Shown here one piece after another: positions 47,086 to 58,696 of a DNA stretch of 64,000 nucleotides. This DNA comes from Larimichthys crocea. Taxonomy: Eukaryota > Chordata > Actinopteri > Sciaenidae. Location: assembly GCF_000972845.2 (NCBI RefSeq), contig NC_040018.1, forward strand, positions 2,213,632 to 2,277,631, read 5' to 3'. Position numbers and translations under genes: made by a program. Under the pieces are notes generated by a model that saw only the letters and a program-made list of their open reading frames with translations, did no database searches and was not told the origin of the DNA. The number at the start of each line of letters is the position of its first letter. Position 1 is the stretch's first letter.

Positions 47086-47399
47086 TTTTAGAAACAGAAA
47101 AGAAAAATTTTGTGATCATCTATCGAACGCAGCTCGCGTTAAGAAACTCTCTCATTTTATTGAATAAAAGCTACGCTTCTCATCTTCCAGTCTTCTTCTT
47201 CTTTCAACTATTTATCTTCTATTTCTGTTTAGGGGATCAATGCACACAGTACAGTAATAATAAGTGAACATGTAATTCAATGATGGTGTGGCCTGCACAG
47301 ACTATTGCTTTTTTGTCAAGTGTCCAATAACCAGTTTCTCTCAGGTCAGCCAGCCAGTTTGTCCTCCTTGAATTTTAGGATGCTAGACCCAACAGTTCC

Positions 47400-47690
47400 C
47401 TGACTATTGATTCAAGATTCAGATCATTTAGAGCTTTATTGTCATTGTCTCCAGCATAATTACACTTGCATAAATGTGCACTATAAAAGCACAGACTAAA
47501 AAAAGACCATCAAAGTATGAATGTCGAATATAAATATCAAATTGCATGATTAGTGATAAAGCAAGAATGCGGTCGGGAGATTAGTTATTGCTATTTCTCT
47601 CTGTGCAATTCATATACATAATCGTCTTATTGCACATTCTGGGAATCATGTACATTTATTGCACTTGGTATTTATTTATTTAAGCCACAG
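47400..47690 (-). repeat. LINE-derived 3' tail, reverse orientation
   Basis: TTCAAGATTCAGATCATTTA followed by GAGCTTTATTGTCATTGTCT resembles a fish LINE 3' end read backward, and is followed by degenerate sequence rich in ATTGCAC. Recognised from memory only. Confidence 0.5.
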
Positions 47691-48578
47691 TTATTGTATT
47701 GCACACTATGGGAAATGTATTTGTCCATGATTGCATGCAGGATGTACCAAAGGAGGTTGGATGTGATAGGGAGGGAATATTGCTCAGGTTAACGACATCC
47801 TGTCTGACTCACATTAATTACTACTTGGTTGGACTTTGGGCTGGGCCTTTCAGTGTTGTTGTTGTTTTATTACATAGTTTTGTACTTCAATTTTTTTGTC
47901 TAATCATAGTGCAATATTATAAAATAATACCAACGTTTGCTATTTTTTTCTTCTGATTTTTGTGTTTGTCCTCAAAGACTGATTTAATGCCATATGAAGC
48001 TATTATCAGTATGAGTATTACAAAAATGCAAGTCCTTTAGCCACACCTGAACTAGTAATAAACCTGCTGTGTTTTCACTTTGACAACTTACTCTGAAACC
48101 CAACGTTGACTACAAGGAATGTATGTTACACCCACTTTGATTTATGTGTTTGACTCAGCTGAAGTAATAACTGCCATCTGACTTGTTCTTTTTATGTTTT
48201 TTAACCAATACTGAGTTGCAGAAAACAACAACAACAACAGTGTTGACAGCGTGTGACGTCTGTTGATGTTCTCATTAGCCTGTGATCTATCTGATAAAAT
48301 ATATATGGCTATATAAACGTCAATAAATCACCTCCCCCTTAGCTGTGAGTCCCGGTGGTGTTTATGTGGACGAAGCTCTTCCAAAACACGTCTCACGCTG
48401 CATCTCTGCATCTGATTGAGTTACACAGGGGAACACATTTTGAACAGGTGCCCAGTGAACCCCTCATACTGCTGTCCTCTTCTTCCTCGACTCTCTCCTT
48501 CTGTCATTGTAACTTGACTCCCACTTCTTCAGCCAGCCCTGTCGTCCCTCACATACTCCAGTAGAGTTTGGGCACACT

Positions 48579-48985
48579 GGTCCTGGTACAGCACGCTGTA
48601 CTGTAACTGGACATACCACCGACACGCAGGGTTAACTCTGCTGATACGAGGTGTGAATGGTCACCCACCAGGAAGACTTAATCCTACGGCCGTAACATCC
48701 ACTTGAACCAATGCTTGTAGAGTTGTTAAAATGCCAATCTTCGGTGGTGGTGGAAGCATTCACACTGGCGCAGAGACCAGGCAGTGGGAGGACTGGCGTG
48801 AAGCCACTAGGGGATACCCTAACCCCCTGTTTACCTCCATCTGACCCCCACGCTCTTTGCTTCTAATTTCCAACAGGTCCATCTACTCAAATGGGTGCAC
48901 ACTCAGTACTTTGGCAGCGAAGGATTTGTAACTTAACCTCTATCTGTAAAAGGTTAAGAGAGCTGCATTTGTATAGGGACTAAGC
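48579..48985 (+). repeat. low-copy repeat X, copy 1 (uninterrupted)
   Basis: Includes GGTCCTGGTACAGCACGCTG, GATACGAGGTGTGAATGG, GGCGCAGAGACCAGGCAGTG and GATACCCTAACCCCCTGTTT. The same blocks recur in the same order at 51.6 and 52.4 kb. Confidence 0.7.
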
Positions 48986-49014
48986 AGTTTGGGGTTCCGT
49001 TTTGGGGTTTAGTG

Positions 49015-49125
49015 TATACGTGAAGACACCCACAGGTTTCTGAAGAGACATTTTGAAGCTCAGAGTACGGTGAAGACTGACTCGTTCTGTAGCAAATGGC
49101 CACGGAGGTTACTACTTGCCTTCGA
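49015..49125 (+). repeat. dispersed fish repeat family R2, copy 3 (fragment)
   Basis: Short copy with GGTTTCTGAAGAGACATTTT and GACTGACTCGTTCTGTAGC, matching internal blocks of the 37-kb and 40.8-kb copies. Confidence 0.6.
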
Positions 49126-50477
49126 CATTATGGACAGGAGGGGTCGAGAATAAAATAAAATAATAAAATAAGATAAACACCACCATTGTTAACACAAGAA
49201 AATCAAACAACCATTTCTGATTCTTCCAAAAATTTATTTTTCCAGTAAAATACATCGAAAAACTTCACAAACATACATCAATCATATGGTAATAATAATA
49301 TGGAAATAACAATGATATCTAATAATATTGAATGTTTATACAGTTTGCAAGTGATTTTCCTTTCAGTACTACTTTACATTCCCATAACACCTCAGAGAAA
49401 AATATTCTATTTTTTACGTTTATTGCACAACTATAAACATATACAAGATTTTACATATCAAAACCATAATCAGATTATAATATGATGCATTCAGTGTAAA
49501 AAAAATGTAGCTTGAACACTAAAAACTGTCAGCTGTGGTTGCCAGAATTTTACCATAATAAATATGGTATGGTAAACTGTTTTGTCATAAAACCGAGATG
49601 AAAATACCGCATGAATGTTGTATTTTAAAAAATGGATTTAACGGTTAATAAATGTTTTACTGTTACAATTAACCATCTGCCATTTAAAAATACTGATTTA
49701 TTCTGTTTAAATTCCTTTAAAATGCTGTATAAATAAAGATTTATATTTATTTATATATGTTTTACTGAAAATTTAAAACTATTTCACATTATATAAAGTT
49801 AAAACCCCCTTTAACAGCGACAACAGTAGCTGCACGTTCATATCATCAAGTAGTAGGACAAGAAAAGATCCAAATACTTATACAGTATAGGACCATAACA
49901 ATGCATCAGAAATATGATCAGGTTGTTCTTTTGTAAGATCAGAAGGGTAAAGCTACACACTATAAACACTATATTTGTATTTTTATAGTTAAACTTTAAT
50001 TTGGGGCTAAAACTTGAAAATCTGGACTAATTAAAACACTCATCCCCTGCATATAAAGTACTAAAAATCACCTTTTTCTATTGTATAATTATAATATGAT
50101 GACAATAACACATCTCAGATTAATTAATACTTCTTCAGGTGTTATATAATTATTGTTAGTATTAGTATTATTGTATTATTTCCTCTCTTTTTGGGCTGTA
50201 TGTGCACATTTAGATGCCATTTATTATTTTGTATTCATTCATCTATTTGTCATTCATCTGTTCAGCTGAAATCAATGTGGTGATTTTCTCTGTGATCACC
50301 ACGCTTACAGGGCATTTCCAGATTGTGCACAGCAGAGCAGGATGTTGCGTCTTTAAGAGTTAAGAAACTTGAAACCGTGTTTGCGCAACAATCAGTGCGG
50401 CTCCCAGCCGCCAAAGTGTCTAGACTGGCACATGATGGCGGGAATCAACCAATGGCTCCAGAGCTTTCCTCTGGGGC

Positions 50478-50479
<2 letters not shown>

Positions 50480-50515
<36 letters not shown>
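50480..50515. repeat. (GA)n microsatellite
   Basis: About 36 bases of pure GA. Confidence 0.95.
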
Positions 50516-50519
<4 letters not shown>

Positions 50520-50550
50520 GCAGAATTACACGGGAGACTCACTGAGCGCT

Positions 50551-50871
50551 GGTTTCAAAATAAAAGCATGACGTTTAAGTTTTGGAAAAATTATGTTTTC
50601 TTTATTTCAGTGATCTCTATGACAACTGTGTAATCAAATGAATCCATGATTTGTGATAGATATTTCCTGGAAAGGAGTTTGTGAACTTTGTGAATTTTAT
50701 TTTGGTACAAAATATTGGGAAAATAGGAACTCCTCCAACAGTGCATTTCAAATTAATTTCCAAAACAGTGGGTCAGTTTGAACATGAATAAAGGAAAACA
50801 ACCTAATATATGTGACAAAGAAAGTTTCCAGTTATATGCAAATGATTAATGGATATTTAATTGGGTTTAAA
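50551..50871 (+). repeat. repeat Y, copy 1
   Basis: TTTCAAAATAAAAGCATGAC, AATTTTATTTTGGTACAAAA and AAAGTTTCCAGTTATATGCA are shared with 51686-52006. It ends at GGGTTTAAATTGG with an intact TTAA and so acts as an empty site for the transposon in copy 2. Confidence 0.75.
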
Positions 50872-51566
50872 TTGGATAAAAAGCTCGTAGCTGGATCTCA
50901 GGATTGCAGTTCCACTGTATTGGCCGTGTTCAACTTGCATGGCTTAATCTGAGACAAGCTACTGGCAGGATCAACCAGATAACTATTATCCTGATCATCA
51001 ATAATAAACAACGGGTATTTCCAGGAAAGGTCCCAGGAAATTATCTGGAAAAATTTACTGAGTCTCTGCTGTACTGGTCCTAACCAAGAAACAGCTCATA
51101 ACCCCCTAAAAAACAAGCTATAATGTGAACTTTTATACAGAGCTGGGCTAACTTTCCCACCTGTTTCTAGTCTTCTAGTCTAGTCTCTAAGGTATCAATG
51201 TTGTCGTCTGTAAGAAGGCAGACTAGTGTATTTTCCATATGTCAAACTATTGCATGAAGCCCAGCAAAGAACTATGGACCCGGATGTTGTTATTGTAAGT
51301 AAAGGAGCATCTAAAATACTATTAGCAACAACAATTCACTCACTGTTTTTCCTGAATACATAATAATATCACCCAAATCATTTCAATATATTATCTTAAT
51401 ATACACATTCATATTGTTTTACTTGGTGTGGCTCTTCTTTAGAAGTATGCTCACCTGCAGCCAGTGGCCTGACCTGCTTAAATCCCAGAGACTGGACTAG
51501 TTTCTAAGGTGATGTTCCCGAGTCCTTTCAGGTGGACCTCTTATTATTTGATAGATAGATGCTTGA

Positions 51567-51670
51567 GGTCCTGGTACAGTACTGGACAATCCACCATCTT
51601 CTGATATGAGGTGTGAATGGGACGACTGAACTAATCTTATGACTGTAACATCCTCTTGAACCTATGCCAT
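51567..51670 (+). repeat. low-copy repeat X, copy 2, left part
   Basis: Matches the first 100 bases of copy 1 (GAGGTCCTGGTACAGTACTG, GATATGAGGTGTGAATGG, AACATCCTCTTGAACC). Separated from its right part by repeat Y and a transposon. Confidence 0.65.
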
Positions 51671-51685
51671 GTCATACATAATCTT

Positions 51686-52006
51686 TGTTTCAAAATAAAA
51701 GCATGATGTTTAAGTTTTGGAAAAATGAAATGTTTACTTTTTTTAAAAGAGTCTTTATGACAACTGTGTAATATTTCCTGGAAAGGACTTTGTGAACTTT
51801 GAATTTTATTTTGGTACAAAATTTCGGAAAATAAAAACTCCTCCAATGGTACACTTCCAATTCATTACTTCCAGTTATTTACTAGCTTATCCTCGTCTTT
51901 TAACCAGTTACAGCAGGTCAGTTTGAATAAAATGAAACAACCTAACATATATGACAAAGAAAGTTTCCAGTAATATGCAAATGATTCATTGATATTTAAT
52001 TAGGTT
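51686..52006 (+). repeat. repeat Y, copy 2 (inside repeat X)
   Basis: Same blocks as copy 1 with about 85-90% identity by eye and a few indels. Its right end is cut at the TTAA where the 52010-52346 element sits. Confidence 0.75.
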
Positions 52007-52009
52007 TAA

Positions 52010-52346
52010 CGGTCCAGTGTGTCAGATTTAGGAGTATCTATTGGCTGGAATAGAATAGGATATTATTATATCAGTTTATAATCACCTGAAATGTGATTAT
52101 TATATATAGTGTATAGTGTAATAGTGTTTTTGTTGTCTTAAAATGTGCACACTATATATACGGTGGGAGTGGGTCCTCTTCCATGGAGTCTGCCATGTTG
52201 AACCGCCAGAAAAAACAAACTTGATCCAACCTTTTGCTTTTTATGTTGGCAGCTTTTTTCCAACATGCTTTGAAGGAGAGGGTGAGAAGTGGGAGATTCA
52301 TTTGGTTGCAATCTGCTTAACTTCACTGCTCCTTCACACTGGACCT
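52010..52346 (+). mobile_element. TTAA-flanked MITE, copy C (337 bp, complete)
   Basis: The ends are CGGTCCAGTGTGTCAGATTT and, at the right, CACACTGGACCT, flanked by TTAA at 52006-52009 and 52347-52350. Internal blocks AGTCTGCCATGTTGAACC and TTGGTTGCAATCTGC match other copies. TTAA duplication is the piggyBac hallmark. No transposase is encoded. Confidence 0.85.
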
Positions 52347-52365
52347 TTAAATTATGAGGTGTGTC

Positions 52366-52622
52366 TTGAACTTATGCCAGTCTCGAGCAGTGGTGGAGGT
52401 GGTCAGCTTGGCGCAGAGACTGGGCAGTGGGGGGACTGGCATGATGCCACTTTTTGGGGAGGATACCCTAACCTCCTGTTTACCCCCCATCTACCCATCA
52501 TGCTCTGTGATAATGATCAATAGGTCCCTGTCATCAACTGTGTGCACACTCACTAATTAGGCAGCTAAGGTCTGTGACTTAATATCTATTTGAAAAAGGT
52601 AAATAACGTCATTTGTATCTGG
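52366..52622 (+). repeat. low-copy repeat X, copy 2, right part
   Basis: Matches the rest of copy 1: GGCGCAGAGACTGGGCAGTG, GATACCCTAACCTCCTGTTT, GTGTGCACACTCACTAATTA. Begins with CTTGAACTTATGCCA, which resembles the end of the left part. Confidence 0.65.
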
Positions 52623-52783
52623 CTTTGCTTTCACAGTAACACAAGAAATTATTGAGAAATTATAGATTTCCATCTTAAAAGCTTTTATTTCTATTTTTGA
52701 CTGACAAATGTGTTCACAGTGATGCTTTTATTTTGAAAATCACAGTCGAATAAGCTTGGTTTCATTCTGTCTGACTTGACTCT

Positions 52784-52784
<1 letters not shown>

Positions 52785-52825
<41 letters not shown>
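52785..52825. repeat. (GT)n microsatellite upstream of smad6
   Basis: About 40 bases of GT, 725 bases before the start codon and probably in the promoter or 5' UTR. Confidence 0.95.
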
Positions 52826-52828
<3 letters not shown>

Positions 52829-53549
52829 ACAGGAGGCGCGCGTGTGCTTTTGCCTGTGAAGTGTGTGTGCCTCTTTGTGTGTGTGCGTCCGAAAAGGACT
52901 TGCAGGGGAGTGGAGAGTGGAGTAATTCCAGTTCTCTTTAAAACAACTTCTCAGCACGGAATCCGTCCCGGAGTTTGGCACTGCAGTCCCCCCGACCATC
53001 TCTCGCTTTATCCCGGGACTGTGCAACGGGATTATCGCTCTCCAGCACAGTGACAGAAAGTCAACGGGTTTTCAGCGTTGTTGAGGATTTATTTCTGGGT
53101 GAAAGAAGGATCAAGGGGTTCAAGGAGCTCAAGGAGAAACTCTGGAAAACTTTTGGATTTATGTTTTTGTTCATGTAAACTGATATTGCCAACCTTAACT
53201 ATGGTTTGCGGATTGTGTGCGGGATCTCCAGAGTGTTGGGGAGTTGAAGGCTTTGTGAGAGGGCTGGCAAAAGTTGTGGCTTAATTGAGTTGGCGACAGC
53301 AGGTCACTGAGCAGTGACTGTGTGTAGCCTTCTCCTTCTTCAGACGTTTAGTGATGTTTAACGCAACGCATGGTTGAATATTACTTTCTAATGCTGCGGG
53401 AGAGCCTGGAAACGGTGACCACCGGCTGCGCATGTTGTGCGCACCGTGCACAAACCCCCGGTCTTGCGCGACGAGTGTAAATCGATGTGGCATCTCCCGG
53501 GACCCGGACGGGACCGACAGGACACATCCAAAACTGTCTAGGTTGTCGT
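52826..53549 (+). promoter_or_regulatory. smad6: smad6 promoter and 5' UTR region (inferred)
   Basis: Sequence between the GT run and the start codon, moderately GC-rich near the gene and with CpG-rich stretches from 53.4 kb on. I see no TATA box or clear paired SMAD element. The transcription start is unknown. Confidence 0.4.
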
Positions 53550-53644
53550 ATGTTCAAGTCGAAACGCTCAGGTCTTGTACGGCGACTCTGGAGAAGCCGT
53601 CTGGTCACCGAGAGCGACGGGCGGGATGGAAACAGACGAGGTGA
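53432..53644 (+). promoter_or_regulatory. smad6: upstream ORF overlapping the smad6 start (70 codons)
   Basis: ATG at 53432 opens a 70-codon frame that runs past the smad6 start in another frame and ends with TGA at 53644. Its Kozak context is weak (C at -3, T at +4). It is relevant only if the transcript starts upstream of it, which is likely but not shown. Confidence 0.45.
53485..53541 (+). promoter_or_regulatory. smad6: short upstream ORF ending 8 bases before the smad6 start
   Basis: ATG at 53485, 18 codons, TAG at 53539-53541; the smad6 ATG is at 53550. The spacing fits either re-initiation or repression of the main frame. Confidence 0.45.
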
Positions 53645-54291
53645 GGGAGGACGGAACGGTCCGTGTGGCAGACACTCAGGAAAGCTCCACAGACATGAGC
53701 AGCGGTCGGTGACACACACTGACCCAGCTCCGGGACTCACAGGGGAGGCTGGAGACCTGACGGAGAGCGTGGAGAGGGAGGAAGAGGAGCAGCCTGACGA
53801 TGACCGAGGTGCCATGTGCGTCCCGGAGCACAGAGGCTCTCGACTGGGACAGGAGGGCGACAGTAGGACGGTGACGTGTTGTTTGTTTGGGGAATGGGAT
53901 ATCAGACCTCGGAGCCCTTATTGGGCCCCAAGAAAAGACGGAGGGGGCCCTTATCAGTGCGCACCGAGGCATGCGGGACTGGAGGAGGAACTCGCGAGCA
54001 CTGCTCATGCTTTTCTGAAAAGACTCAAAGAGAGATCTCTGGACGCCTTGGTGAAGACTGTGGAGACCAAAGGAGGGATATCCAGCGAGTGCGTCATGGT
54101 GCCGAGCACTGAGCTGCGTCTTGGTGCTCATCACATCTCTCCACAGTATCTTATGTGTAAGATGTACCGCTGGAGCGACCTGCAGCTCTCGGCCAGGCTC
54201 AAAACGCTGTGCCACTGCCAGAGCTTCGGCGCAGAAGACAGCGCAAAGGTGTGCTGCAACCCCTATCACTACAGCCGCCTGTGTGGGCCAG
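53550..54291 (+). CDS. smad6: smad6 exon 1 (N-terminal region and MH1)
   Basis: 247 codons plus one base. The start was chosen at MFKSKRSG because it equals the human start; the frame is open upstream but has no earlier in-frame ATG back to 53487. The start context is weak (C at -3, T at +4). Donor GTAAGA. Confidence 0.95.
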
Positions 54292-57200
54292 GTAAGAACA
54301 TCGTCCAAAGGAGGGGGAGGGGGAGGGGGGTAGATCCAGAAGAGATCTTTCCCACCCAGAAAAGACCTTTAAAATACACAAGTATGCAGTAAATACACCC
54401 AAAACCACCACACAGCTTCATGGAGCCCCCCATTGGACCCCATCCAGAACCCCTGGAGGTCCAAAGTCAGATGGCGGGCCTTGCAGAAAGGGCGTCATGA
54501 ATTTAATTAGACTTTTATGCATCATAAAGATTGATGGCTCATACAGTATTACAGATATCATTAAATTAACCCAATAAATAGTTGTTTGCCTGCAGCTCAA
54601 GAAATATGTTATATCACAAACAACGTCACAAGCACCAGTTATTACCGATGAAGTAATGTTACATTTGCAGGAGTGTGCTGATTAATTTGGCTCATAATGC
54701 AGCTCTGAGAATAAATCAGTCATGTTGCACAACGCCTTACACTTTAACATTTCCATAAGTCGACGTTTACTCTGCTCAGCCATTACTTTGATTTCCTCTC
54801 GACATTCCTAACACATTACACACTTATTTAAATTTGCGCAAAACTTTGCTCTCCTTCCCACATCACCCAATTGAAGGTCGCTCTCAAGTTGCACTTAGGC
54901 TCTTTTTTCTCTGACAAGGAGGTCCTCCTCTTGTTATTTAGGTGAAGGAGTGCCGATAATATACAGTTTGCATAGTGCTGGCGCCAGACTGACTCGCTGG
55001 GTATCTGACTGACTGAGGACTCCGGCAATTACTGGCTCTGCTCTTAAAGGGGCCGCAGCCACAAACCCATGTCCACTTTGGACTGAAGGGACTATCACAG
55101 CAGTAACAGAAGAAGCATTGCTTTGCTTAAAGCTGGAGTGTGTGTGTGAATATAAAATGTCTTAGCTGGGATTTAAAGAAGAGAAATGAACAATAAGCAG
55201 GAGGATAAAACCATGAAACAGCCTGCTTGCATCTGAGTTTTGATGTTGAGTTATACATATTAGAAGCTCCAAAGACAGACTAGATATATTTACAGGTGTG
55301 CAACAAGCTGTAATCACCATGGCTGTGAAGTGAAGCCTATGCAGAAAACTGCAGTTTCTCAAACGTCCACTTGAGGCTGGAGCGAGTCAGCCTCCATAAG
55401 TCTCCATGTTAAAATGCTTCACAGCAGTAATAAACATGTTTACAGCCTGGTACAAAAAAACACGTTTTGGTCTCTATAACAACTGTATTAAGGGTGAATT
55501 TATATAACTGTTCAAATTATATTAAGGCTCAAAGTTATGCAGAATTAATAGTGTGGTCGCTTTTATTGACAGTTAGTCGCCGTTACAGATGGTTTGTTTG
55601 AACACCAAGGCGTCATTCAGCCTGCCTCAGGTCCATCGATGATCCGTGTCTTTGCTGATTTTTAGATTAGCCGGGAAGAGGAAGAGCCAGCGGTGTTGAG
55701 CTTTTTGGTCCTTCAGAAGTTATTTGTCTTATGTAATTAGTCAGGCGGCAGCCAGAACCACAAATTTTGAGATTCAAAGCAGCTCTTCAGAAAGCTATGA
55801 GTGACGTCACGCAATGCAATGGTTTGCAATCATATGCCCAGAGCAAAGATGTATGAAGAAAGATGATCTGTTGATGTTTGGCACGAACCATCATCATGAA
55901 AAACAGTTCAGAGCCGAATGTGAATTTCACATTCGAAAAAAAAGCAATATGCAATAACCCGTATCCACGATACAGAAAATATTCTTGTTTTTTTTTTACA
56001 TTTAATTACATTGCAAAAGCACTTTATTTCATTAACCTGGATATATTAGTGATCAGATGAAATTTCAAGATTTCCAATTGACGAAACGTCACTAATTCAA
56101 TGAGTGTATTTAAAATCTGAAGTATGCTACTGCGGATTTTCCTATCACTTAAAGTCCTTGTTGTTTCATGTTAAGCCTCGGCGAGCGTGTTTATCATTTT
56201 TACACAGAACTATCAGATACAAATGAAATGAGTATGTGTGCATGTTACCTTTCTTTTTAAATGAGCACAAGAATCACCTGACTGAATGTGTGCACAGCTA
56301 CATTCAGGTGTCTTTAACATAGACAGAGTTTGAGTTTATTGGCCTAACTGACGATTTAACATTCATTATATGATGATTTACAGGCTCCAGTTTCCAGTAA
56401 AATGTCCTTGAGTTCTTCTCGATGTATAAAAAGGGAAGAAATTTGAGCTGTGTGTTGAGAAGTTAGTTGTTTGTGATGTAATGTTTTATGTAATTATTTA
56501 TATTCTTGTCTGGTGTCTTTTGAGTACACGTGGGCTGAGCTCTTCTATGTTCATGACCCGTTAACGAACAAACCAACGATGCAAATTGTAATTTTCACAT
56601 AGTAAAACCAACATCTGGTAGCATTACTGTAAGACTTTAAGTTTCTGATTGATTCCCAGCAGATAATACGATGTGGGGCATGTTTAGTTTAAGTACCGTA
56701 CAGCCTTAAACTTCACCTTAACTCTTGTTGTCTTTCCAGAATCACCTCCTCCCCCGTACTCTCTGTCCCGTTCAGATGAACATAAGCCACTGGGTGAGTT
56801 TGGAAAAAATGTCTACCACTTTACAAACCAATAAATGACACAGACACAGAGAGGGGGGATGTCATCACAGACATATTTTTAGACTGGAAACACAGATTGT
56901 TTTTGAAAAGCTGCTTGTGTCGAAACACGATGACATAGAAATAGTTTTTAAGGCTTTAACCTGTTCTCATCTTCCTTTTGATGACATCCACAGTTTACAA
57001 TAGGGAGGCTGTGATTGTGCAAACAGGCTCTACAGTTTGAGGGATTGCATTTGCAGCTTTTTTCCGACCGACAACCCTTTTAAGAAGCTGTAACCAGAGA
57101 ATATTTGGCATTTTTGCCTTATAAGTGACTTAAACGATCACTCAACTGACGGATTTGTTGTCAATTGATAACCCGGATTTCACTCTTCTTCTCTATGTTT

Positions 57201-57301
57201 GTGCTTTCTCCACGTTTTTCCAGACTCAAGTCTGTCTTACACTGAAACTGTGCCCCCCCTCCTCTCCAGTCCGCCTCACATTACGCCAAGAGACTACACA
57301 G
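53550..57301 (+). CDS. smad6: smad6, inhibitory SMAD (3'-partial, exons 1-3)
   Basis: SMAD6 blocks BMP signalling by competing with receptor SMADs and by recruiting SMURF ubiquitin ligases (family knowledge). The N terminus MFKSKRSGLVRRLWRSRLV is nearly the human sequence. Residues 66-85 are acidic, and TVTCCLFGEWD (108-118) matches human TVTCCLFSERD. The MH1 domain spans about 144-246, with LKRLKERSLDALVKTVETKG and VCCNPYHYSRLC. Zinc ligands are probably C181, C221 or C223, C235 and H240. The PPPPY motif (250-254) in exon 2 is the WW-domain docking site. The MH2 exon is outside the window. SMAD7 is excluded by this N terminus. Fish may have smad6a and smad6b; which one this is remains open. 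Confidence 0.95.
55325..55560 (-). repeat. dispersed fish repeat family R2, copy 4 (smad6 intron 1)
   Basis: Reverse orientation: AACTGCAGTTTCTCAAACGT, CCTCCATAAGTCTCCATGTT, AACATGTTTACAGCCTGGTA, then the AATTATATTAAGGC end. Confidence 0.7.
56740..56793 (+). CDS. smad6: smad6 exon 2 (PY motif)
   Basis: Fifty-four bases encoding ESPPPPYSLSRSDEHKPL, against human ESPPPPYSRLSPRDEYKPL. Phase fits both neighbours. Acceptor TTTCCAG, donor GTGAGT. Confidence 0.93.
57224..57301 (+). CDS. smad6: smad6 exon 3 (linker)
   Basis: Encodes DSSLSYTETVPPLLSSPPHI, then TPRDYT. SLSYTET is identical to human; the rest is a proline-rich divergent linker. Acceptor TTCCAG, donor GTGAGT. Confidence 0.9.
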
Positions 57302-57880
57302 GTGAGTAACCTGCAGACGTACATGAGCCAGATGTTTGTTTCAAGTCGTGAAAGTTCCCGAACTTTCCATAAAAGTTTTGGAGCTGCATGTTGAGTGTAC
57401 TTGCATGCACATAGCATGCATCCTCTATGAGTAAATTACATTTGCTGGTGTTATTATGTTGTGCTTTCCTTCCTTATTTTCAAAGGCTGTTAAGACAACC
57501 AAAAACTCCACTGCATAAAGCTCCTATTGTCAGAGAGGCATGGAGGGCTCGGTGGGGGTCTGGGGGTCTCTCACTATCTAGATGCCACAGCAGTGTAGCC
57601 TTTCTGTCTCCCTCTCGCTCTCTCTCTCCCTACGCTTTCTCCACAGCAAAATATTTCACTGGGATGAAGCTGCAATAAGATCCCCGTGCATACTCCCAAT
57701 CCCCTTTGCCTCTCGAACCACCCATCCCCCCTCTTTCCCTCTTTCTTCCCTCAAATCCCTCCATTCCTCTCGGCAATTGAGCAGTGGAAAGAGGCTGGCA
57801 TTTTGGGGGCGGGGGGAGCAGAGCAGCTCTGATGAGGCGGAGGTGTAGAGTTTTGTGTGCATGTGTGTATATGTGGAAAG

Positions 57881-57912
57881 TGTGTGTGTGTGTGTGTGTG
57901 TAGGGGGGGGGG
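57881..57912. repeat. (GT)n plus poly-G tract, smad6 intron 3
   Basis: Twenty bases of GT followed by a run of G. Confidence 0.9.
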
Positions 57913-58696
57913 TGCAGGCCGAGGGCTGCGTTTGGACAGGAAACAGCCCCCTCTAGATGATGAAACTGGAGCTTTATTTGTTTACGTGCTGGGGTCGGGT
58001 GGAGAGGTCCTTGTAAGCGTTAGAAGAAACCCACAAACCCACTCGATCAAGCCTCCCTCGGCTCGCTTGTGGACGGTGCTGAAAGGTGAATGGGCACCTA
58101 TGAAGTCTGCGTAGTGTAGTCACGGCGTCATGGGCCTGTCTGTCTGTCTGTGAGTCGGCAGTAACCCCCGGAGAGACTTTATTTGGGTGTGTTTGCCAGA
58201 AATTAACTCAAGGCTTTGTTTTACAGTTTTAAAGATACTGAGGTCACAAGATCTCCCAATGCATAGATCACTACTCTCAGAAGATATTGACCATTCACCA
58301 TGATTTCTGAGCATTTTATTTCCCAACATGAAGGTCTAAATGTTGTTTTAAAGCCATCTCCACAGGGCCAGAATAAAAATCTGGAAACATAAATGCTGAA
58401 ACCTTTCTAAAAGTCTAAAAGTTATTAAATTTTATATATTGAATCAGCTTAAAAACACTTTAATAAATGTAAACTCCTTCACAAACACACAAAAAATATG
58501 AAATGCAGACCTCAGTGTCCACTCTAGTAGCTATATATTCATGTTTAGGGTTTTTTGCACTGGACTGGACGTTTTAGATATAATTTTAATACAGTTAATC
58601 ATGCCATTTTTCCCTGCTTGTATCTCTCATTAGACAATTTAAACAAATCTGCCTAGTTTATACTTTTTTTTAAGTTGACTGGCAAAACAAGGACAG

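Larger units (their letters stand above)
36351..52780. other. gene-poor region upstream of smad6
   Basis: About 16 kb with no exon supported by splice sites and known protein similarity. It holds the repeats and transposons listed separately. By position it may contain distant control elements of smad6, but none can be named from sequence alone. Confidence 0.5.

Noticed and set aside
52787..53026. Open frames across the GT/CA repeat upstream of smad6
   Set aside because: They are Val-Cys or His-Thr translations of a microsatellite.
53487..53549. Longer smad6 N terminus starting at 53487
   Set aside because: The codon at 53487 is GTG, not ATG, and the human protein starts at the MFKSK equivalent.
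53676..54308. 210-codon open frame on the minus strand
   Set aside because: It is antisense to smad6 exon 1, which is a certain coding exon; GC-rich codons leave the opposite strand open by chance.
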